From: Desulfogranum mediterraneum DSM 13871
Lineage (GTDB): Bacteria > Desulfobacterota > Desulfobulbia > Desulfobulbales > Desulfobulbaceae
Direction of reading: 5' to 3'
NCBI RefSeq assembly: GCF_000429965.1
Contig: NZ_KE387004.1
Location: 189,526-253,525, forward strand
DNA: 64,000 bases
In this document: positions 58,313 to 64,000 of the stretch, piece by piece
Layout: every line of letters begins with the position of its first letter
Position numbering within the stretch: the first letter of the stretch is position 1
Translations under genes and position numbers: made by a program
Notes under the pieces: model-generated
Databases searched by the model: none
The model's input: only the letters and a program-made list of their open reading frames with translations
What the model was told of the DNA's origin: nothing

Positions 58313-58535
58313 AAGCCACCACATAACCACAAACTAACATTTCTATCATAAAAACTGATATCATGATATTTCCTTGACAAAACAGGGCGAAAAGTAAAAA
58401 ATGAATGAGCACTCAGCTATAAAACCACCTTCAGATCTACCTGACTCACCACCATCCACCTTAAGAGGGCTCTTCTTCGCATGACAACCACGCTGTTTCC
58501 TGGGCACAGGCTCCAGGACACCTCCAGTAACTGTT
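58313..58535 (+). pseudogene. Decayed copy of the tetR promoter and gene start
   Basis: This stretch is co-linear with 19253-19470. It keeps CCACATAA at the beginning, TTGACA (58374-58379), TAAAAA (58395-58400) and the operator TGAATGAGCACTCAG (58402-58416), against TGAATGAGTACTCAG at 19340. It then continues as AAGAGGGCTCTTCTTCGC, CAACCACGCTGTTTCC and GACACCTCCAGTAA, matching codons 7-30 of the intact TetR gene at roughly 70-75 percent. The start codon and reading frame are lost, the spacer between promoter boxes is 15 instead of 17 bp, and similarity stops before the rest of the gene. Confidence 0.75.
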
Positions 58536-58933
58536 TTTCCTCCTTCAGCCCTCATCATCCCGCCCTGACTGTTCGCCCTACGGGCTACGAACCATTCATT
58601 ACAACCCTCTTGGGAAGATGACAGGCCGGCCCGTTCCCGGGGCAGCACCGAACCGCTCGAAACTGGCAGAGAGCTCTTATCCAGGGGATAACGGCTGCAC
58701 GGCTTAAAAGCAGGGTTCGCCTTTCCCGGATAGAGCTAAGAAATTGACCACGCAGCAAGAGTGGGGCAGAGATCAAGACAAGAGGGTGTACAATTACTGA
58801 TACCCCCTCTATACTGTAGCAAGGCTCACCTTTCAGAAAAGAGCAACAGCCCACAGACGAGCCGGTATGGAGCGGCTGCTCCCAGACATCATCTCAACAT
58901 AGAGTTTCAGAAGATCCGCCAAGGAATCCAGCC
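58536..58933. other. Leader region of the binding-protein gene
   Basis: About 400 bp without a supported gene, ahead of the periplasmic binding protein. No terminator or strong promoter identified. Confidence 0.35.
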
Positions 58934-60250
58934 ATGAGAAACCAGATCTCCACCATCTCGCGGGTATCCCTCACCCTCCTCATCCTCCTGTTCTCAGTTT
59001 CCCGCTCATCCGCCAGCACCCCAGATACCACCTTATCCATCGATACCACCCTACGCATCGGCCTGAACTACCCCAAAACCGGCCCCTACTCTGTTCAGGG
59101 AGCGGATCAGTTCAGGGCCGCAAGCCTGGCAGTTGAAGAAATAAACCGTACCGGCGGTATCCTGGGCAGAAAGGTGGAACTGATTAGCCGTGACTCTCAA
59201 TCAAGGGTGGCTACCACCTATCGCAATGTGAGAGAATTGATAGACGAGGAAAAAGTAGCCATGGTTTTTGGCGGCTCTGCCAGCGATACCGCCATTGCCG
59301 CCTCAGATCTCTGCCGACGAAAAGGAGTCCTCTTTTTCGGGACCCTCACCTACTCCACAGCCACAACCGGTGCAGAGGGCAACAGATATACTTTTCGTGA
59401 ATGTTACAACTCCTGGATGGGGGCAAAGGCTTTAGCAGCCTATCTGAACCGCCTCTATCCAGCCAAGACCCATCGATACTTTTATATCACCTCTGATTAC
59501 ACCTGGGGACATACCACCGAAGAGTCCCTGAGGATCTTTACCGGTACAGAAGAGCGAAAGACCCACAAGAGGATCACCACTCCCTTCCCCGATGCAAGGG
59601 ACCAAGATTTCAGAAAGGCCATCGCCTTTGCAAAACTCATCAACCCTGATGTTCTGGTCCTGGTACTGTTTGGCAAGGATATGAGTACCGCCATACGTCA
59701 GGCAACGATCCAGGGACTTAAAACAAAGATGCACATTGTGGTCCCCAACCTGACCCTGGGTATGGCTGAAAGCGGTGGCCCCAAGGTTATGGAAGGGATC
59801 ATAGGCACCCTGCCCTGGACCTGGCAGGTTCCCTATAGATACAACTATCCGAGGGGAAAAACATTTGTTGAAACATTTGCCCAACGATTCAACAGATACC
59901 CAAGCACATCCGGGGCATCTGCATATACTATTGTCTACCAATACAGGGATGCCGTGGAGCGCGCCGGCTCCCTGCAAACGCCCGAGGTGATAAGGGCCCT
60001 GGAGGGACACAGCTATCAACTGCTCAAAGATAAGCAGAGCTGGCGTTCCTTTGATCACCAATCGGTGCAAACGGTGTACACCGTCAGATGCAAGCCCCAG
60101 ACAGAGGTACTCAAAGACAAGTTCAAACTCGACTTCTTTGAGATAGTGGACTCCATGCCTGGTGAACAGGCGGTGCGAACACGATCGGAATGGAATGCAG
60201 CAAGGGTAACGGCCGGAAAGCCTTTGAGTCTGGAAAAGCTGGATCTGTAA
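58934..60250 (+). CDS. Periplasmic type-1 ligand-binding protein (urea/branched-chain amino-acid type)
   Basis: 438 residues. A signal peptide (VSLTLLILLFSVSRSSAS) precedes a Leu/Ile/Val-type binding fold: LRIGLNYPKTGPYSVQGADQ, AVEEINRTGGILGRKVEL and FGGSASDTAIAASDLC. The residues after YFYITSDYTWGH resemble the urea or short-chain-amide branch. No ABC permease or ATPase genes are next to it; instead a sensor kinase follows after 19 bp. It therefore probably works as a sensory receptor that presents its ligand to the kinase, rather than as a transport component (inference). Confidence 0.85.
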   Translation: MRNQISTISRVSLTLLILLFSVSRSSASTPDTTLSIDTTLRIGLNYPKTGPYSVQGADQFRAASLAVEEINRTGGILGRKVELISRDSQSRVATTYRNVRELIDEEKVAMVFGGSASDTAIAASDLCRRKGVLFFGTLTYSTATTGAEGNRYTFRECYNSWMGAKALAAYLNRLYPAKTHRYFYITSDYTWGHTTEESLRIFTGTEERKTHKRITTPFPDARDQDFRKAIAFAKLINPDVLVLVLFGKDMSTAIRQATIQGLKTKMHIVVPNLTLGMAESGGPKVMEGIIGTLPWTWQVPYRYNYPRGKTFVETFAQRFNRYPSTSGASAYTIVYQYRDAVERAGSLQTPEVIRALEGHSYQLLKDKQSWRSFDHQSVQTVYTVRCKPQTEVLKDKFKLDFFEIVDSMPGEQAVRTRSEWNAARVTAGKPLSLEKLDL

Positions 60251-60269
60251 AAAAAAGCAGGAAAACGAC

Positions 60270-63200
60270 ATGAGAGCAGCCGCCTTGAACACCTTTTATT
60301 TTGCAAGCCTGAAGCATAAGATTCTCTTTGGATTCCTGTTCTCCATCCTGCCCATGTTGGTCATTGTCTTGATCAGCTTTTTTCCTGCCAGGGAAAGTGC
60401 CCTGAGCAGCAGTCGTAATCAGATTGGCCTCATCAGCACCAGTGGCAGTGAAAAGATAAACGGGTTTTTCCAAAGCGGAGCAAACATCTTCTCAGAATGG
60501 ACCCAGGAGGATGTGTTTGGCATGGCCATAGAGTTTGAGGCACTTGACGAGTTAAAAAAGCATGTTACCTCCTTACAATCTCGACATCCCGAGTTTCATC
60601 TGGTCCTGATCACCGATGCAAACGGTATCATCCTTGCGAAAAACAGCAGTTCACATCTCAATGGCCAAAACATCCACTTGACCACAGGCAGCAGTGTCCG
60701 GGAAACAGACCTGATCATTTCCGGCCAGGATCGTGCTGTATTCCTGGTGGACAACAACCCCATCGCAAGCTCGCAATCGCAAGCTCGCCCATCTCTGCTC
60801 TACAGCTTCAGGACTTCCGACTCATCGGGTAAGGCAAACGGTTACCTCCTCGCCTACAGGGAATTAACAGCCTTATCGGCCAACACCGAGAGTATCCTTC
60901 TGGAAATGAAACGCAGCGGATTCATGACCAGTCGGGTTGCTGTTATGAATACGGCTTCGGAAAAGCTCATCGTCTTTTCAGGCGAGAATATTTCCGCTGG
61001 CCAACAGGCCTTTGGCCCCTCCCTGCAGCCCCTCCTGCGCCAAGCCATGCCTGGCGAGATCAGCAGCATCAGCAGCGAACGCGGCAGCGAACAGATCGTA
61101 TTTATGCCCTTGATCATGGCTCCCACGACCTATCGTAGCTTCGCCTCCGCTCAAGACGGCTCAGTGCTCTCGCTGGTGATCTCGGTCGAAGAAGAGGAGA
61201 TCATCTCAAGGGTGAACAGGACCTTGATGATCTCGGTGATTATCGGAGCAGTCGCTCTCTTTGCCATCATCTTCATCGCTTTTTTTACGGTCAGATCAAT
61301 AACAGGCCCCATCGGCAACCTGGTTGAGGTTCTCCAGAGGTATGCAAGCGGCGACCCAACGGTACGAGCTGAAATAACGAGCCGTGACGAAATAGGCTAT
61401 CTTAGCGAAGAGTTCAATACCATGCTGGAGCAGATCAACCATTCCGCCAGCTCCCTTCAGGAAAGTGAATCTCGATACCGCCTGATCTTTGCCAATCTTC
61501 AACAGGCGGTCAACGCTAAGGAGTATGCCTTCAGGTTTAATCCCGGCTCAACAGATGATGACCTGGCCATCTCCCTCAACAAGATGCTCGAGACCCTGGA
61601 AACCAGTGACCTCAGGGCAAACCGGGAAGACTGGTTGAAAACCGGCCTGACTCACTTAAGTGAGAAGATCAGCGGCGAACATAAACTTGCAGACTTATGC
61701 CGAATCGCCATCACCTTTATTGCAACCTACACCGGCGCCCAGGTGGGCACGATCTTTGTCAAAGAGGGTGATTCTCTGGGCAGTGGGGATGAGTGTTTCA
61801 AACTCATAGCCAGCTATGCCTTTCGCAGCAGAAAGGGATTGGCCAACAGCTACCAGAAAGGCGAAGGACTGGTCGGCCAGGCAGCGCTGGAAAAGAAGAC
61901 CATCCATTTCAGCGATATTCCGGACGACTACATCAAGATTGAATCTTCGCTGGGGATGACCCCCCCAAAAAACCTCCTGGTTATCCCCCTGATCTACGAG
62001 GGCGATGTCAAAGGCATTATTGAACTGGGCGCAAGTTTTCTCTTTACGCCACGCTATCTCGACTTCTCCGAACAGGTCGGCAGCGTGGTGGCCGTTGCCA
62101 TCAATGCAGCCATGGCCAATGACCGCTTAAAAGAGCTTCTTGAACAGACCAGGAGACAGTCGGAAACACTCCGCAACCAGCAGCAAGAGCTCCAAAAAGC
62201 CAATGCCGAGTTGGAAGAGCAGACTGCAGAGCTGAAGGAATCTGAAGCCAGGCTGCAGGTCCAGCAGGAGGAGCTCCAGGCGAGCAACGAGGAGATGGAA
62301 GAAAAGAACGAGCTGCTTGAAGAACAAAAGAAGGAGAATGAATCCAAGAACCGTCACCTGCGGGAAAAACAAGAGGAGATAGAGGAGAAGGCACGACAGT
62401 TGGAACTTGCCACCAAATACAAGTCGGAATTCCTCTCCAACATGTCCCATGAACTCAGAACCCCATTGAACTCGATCCTGCTGCTTGCAAATCTGCTTGC
62501 AGAAAACGAGGAGAATAACCTGAACGATGATCAGGTCGAGTCAGCCACAGCTATCCACAGGGGCGGCCAGACCCTGTTACACCTCATTAACGAGATCCTG
62601 GATCTTTCCAAGATAGAGGCAGGCCAGGTGGAACTGAGCCTGTCCGCAACCACTCCGAAAACCATTGCCACCAACTTTGAGTTGGAATTCAACCATCTTG
62701 CCAAGAGCAAGGGACTGGAGTTTCGAACAGAACTCGGAGAAAACCTCCCCGAAAGCCTGATCACCGACGAATACCGCCTGGAGCAGATCGTAAGAAATCT
62801 CCTTGGAAATGCCTTTAAATTCACAGAAAAAGGAAGCATCACCCTGACTATAGCACGACCAGGAGCCGGAACCATCATCAGCAGAAAAGATCTTGACCCC
62901 AGCCATGCAGTAGCAATTTCGGTGACAGACACCGGACCCGGAATACCGGCAGACAAGTTGAACCTGATCTTTGAATCCTTCAGGCAGGTTGACGGATCCA
63001 TCAGCCGGAGCCATGGCGGGACCGGTCTCGGCCTTTCCATATCCAGAGAACTGGCTCAGCTTATTGGCGGTCACCTCACGGCAACAAGTACCCTCAACCA
63101 GGGGGCGGAATTCACCCTGATCCTCCCTGAGACCCTGAGCAGAGATGAGGTCCAATCAGTACAAGCACGCCAACAACCGCTGGCGCCCCCAGGGGAGACA

Positions 63201-64000
63201 GAAGCCGCTCCAACCGCTCAGGCGGAAAAGGTGACTGAAGAGCTGGTTGCTGCTCCAGCCAGTGAAGGCAGCAGTTCCGGGAAGAGTATGCTGATCATCG
63301 AAGACGACAAGGTGTTCGCCACCATCCTTTCTAATTACTTCCAAAAAAACGGCTACCAGAGCATTGTCGCCGACAGCGGAGAATCCGGGGTCAAGTACGC
63401 CATCGAGCATAAACCGACAGCTGTCATCCTGGACATAGGCCTTCCTGGGATTGACGGCTGGACGGTTTTAAATGAACTGAAAAAGAACCCTGACACCAGA
63501 CATATCCCTGTTCATATCATGTCCGCCTTCGATGCCTCTGGCAAGGGGCTCCAACAGGGGGCTGTTGGTTACCTGACCAAACCCGTCGGCAGCCAAGAAT
63601 TACGAACCGCCCTGGAGAGCATAGAGTACGTCCTGGAAAACGAGGTAAAAGAACTGCTGGTTGTTGAAGACGACGCAACCCTGCGCAACAATATCATGAG
63701 GCTCATGGAAACCCAGGACATCCATACCACAGCCGCGGAAACCGGCGCCCAGGTAATGGAACTGCTGAGATCGACCCGTTTTGACTGCATGATCCTCGAC
63801 CTTGGCCTGCCGGACATTTCCGGCTTCACCCTCCTTGACGAGATAAAAAAAGACGCCTCCATCACCCCTCCGCCGGTGATCATCTATACCGGACGTGACC
63901 TGACACGGGAAGAGACGGAGAGGTTGGAACAATACTCCTCCACCATTGTCGTCAAGAGCGCCTACTCCCAGGAACGACTGCTTGATGAAACAGCGCTTTT
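60270..64000 (+). CDS. Hybrid sensor histidine kinase, truncated by the window end
   Basis: At least 1,243 residues, open to the last base. Order: membrane helix 1 (about 16-38), a periplasmic sensor part (39-315), helix 2 (318-341, VIIGAVALFAIIFIAFF), HAMP (about 341-393), GAF (about 470-610), a long coiled-coil (615-715), HisKA with the phospho-His in MSHELRTPLNS (about 727), HATPase with DTGPGIP and GGTGLGLSIS (833-930), receiver 1 with Asp in VILDIGLPG (about 1051) and receiver 2 with Asp in MILDLGLPD (about 1174). More modules, perhaps another receiver or an HPt, should follow. AGGAAAA precedes the ATG. It forms an operon with the binding protein. Confidence 0.92.
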   Translation, partial: MRAAALNTFYFASLKHKILFGFLFSILPMLVIVLISFFPARESALSSSRNQIGLISTSGSEKINGFFQSGANIFSEWTQEDVFGMAIEFEALDELKKHVTSLQSRHPEFHLVLITDANGIILAKNSSSHLNGQNIHLTTGSSVRETDLIISGQDRAVFLVDNNPIASSQSQARPSLLYSFRTSDSSGKANGYLLAYRELTALSANTESILLEMKRSGFMTSRVAVMNTASEKLIVFSGENISAGQQAFGPSLQPLLRQAMPGEISSISSERGSEQIVFMPLIMAPTTYRSFASAQDGSVLSLVISVEEEEIISRVNRTLMISVIIGAVALFAIIFIAFFTVRSITGPIGNLVEVLQRYASGDPTVRAEITSRDEIGYLSEEFNTMLEQINHSASSLQESESRYRLIFANLQQAVNAKEYAFRFNPGSTDDDLAISLNKMLETLETSDLRANREDWLKTGLTHLSEKISGEHKLADLCRIAITFIATYTGAQVGTIFVKEGDSLGSGDECFKLIASYAFRSRKGLANSYQKGEGLVGQAALEKKTIHFSDIPDDYIKIESSLGMTPPKNLLVIPLIYEGDVKGIIELGASFLFTPRYLDFSEQVGSVVAVAINAAMANDRLKELLEQTRRQSETLRNQQQELQKANAELEEQTAELKESEARLQVQQEELQASNEEMEEKNELLEEQKKENESKNRHLREKQEEIEEKARQLELATKYKSEFLSNMSHELRTPLNSILLLANLLAENEENNLNDDQVESATAIHRGGQTLLHLINEILDLSKIEAGQVELSLSATTPKTIATNFELEFNHLAKSKGLEFRTELGENLPESLITDEYRLEQIVRNLLGNAFKFTEKGSITLTIARPGAGTIISRKDLDPSHAVAISVTDTGPGIPADKLNLIFESFRQVDGSISRSHGGTGLGLSISRELAQLIGGHLTATSTLNQGAEFTLILPETLSRDEVQSVQARQQPLAPPGETEAAPTAQAEKVTEELVAAPASEGSSSGKSMLIIEDDKVFATILSNYFQKNGYQSIVADSGESGVKYAIEHKPTAVILDIGLPGIDGWTVLNELKKNPDTRHIPVHIMSAFDASGKGLQQGAVGYLTKPVGSQELRTALESIEYVLENEVKELLVVEDDATLRNNIMRLMETQDIHTTAAETGAQVMELLRSTRFDCMILDLGLPDISGFTLLDEIKKDASITPPPVIIYTGRDLTREETERLEQYSSTIVVKSAYSQERLLDETAL

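Noticed and set aside
60764-60789. 14-bp tandem duplication inside the histidine kinase as a frameshift
   Set aside because: The reading frame stays open through both copies and all later domains are in frame, so the gene is intact.

Overview
The window looks like a chromosome segment of an anaerobic, GC-rich deltaproteobacterium (Desulfobacterota), most like the sulfate-reducing Desulfobulbales. This is inferred from gene content only: a nifH-nifI1-nifI2-nifD-nifK order with an anaerobe-type NifD and NifK, a lactate-oxidation operon joined to a TRAP transporter, and a two-Cys-motif LutA/LutB set. No rRNA, tRNA, CRISPR array, integrase or intact insertion sequence was seen.

Layout. 0.2-4.2 kb: a lone AAA ATPase, then a PadR regulator and a three-gene operon (membrane protein, extended SDR, exported NTF2-like protein). 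Both promoters carry the same 15-bp palindrome. 4.3-12.2 kb (minus): monocistronic trpB, then a six-gene dctP-dctQ-dctM-lutA-lutB-lutC operon for probable lactate uptake and oxidation. 12.7-17.7 kb (minus): a CocE-type hydrolase coupled to an ATP-grasp enzyme, and an arsenosugar pair (ArsS and its peroxidase-like partner). 17.9-35.3 kb: mixed housekeeping and accessory genes: HDOD protein, TetR-SulP operon, HAD phosphatase, nadA, MscS-like channel, a diadenylate-cyclase-domain protein, LysR, hydrolases, NfeD-slipin and an MFS exporter.

35.6-52.0 kb is a nitrogen-fixation island. The minus-strand operon nifH-nifI1-nifI2-nifD-nifK continues into a NifB-like protein without cluster cysteines, a 2Fe-2S ferredoxin, a GNAT acetyltransferase and a HEPN-like protein. 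A second minus-strand operon is nifE-nifN-nifB. nifA (plus) and nifV (minus) flank nifH. The two structural operons start from an identical 16-bp sigma-54 promoter, and both have AAGGCTAC-type motifs about 110-130 bp upstream. A TrpR-family gene and an outer-membrane-protein gene sit between the two operons. nifU and nifS are not in the window.

52.2-64 kb: enoyl-CoA hydratase, aspartate kinase, a decayed zone (amino-acid permease and LysE remnants), gamma-glutamyltranspeptidase, a 1.3-kb gene-poor stretch holding a decayed second copy of the 19.3-kb TetR promoter and gene start, then a periplasmic binding protein paired with a large hybrid histidine kinase that runs off the window.

Across the window, at least five copies of a dispersed intergenic repeat (core TTTTTCGATCAAGATCAAGG, later ACCGCAGGCATATA) were found at about 0.1, 1.0, 24.6, 29.9 and 53.2 kb.
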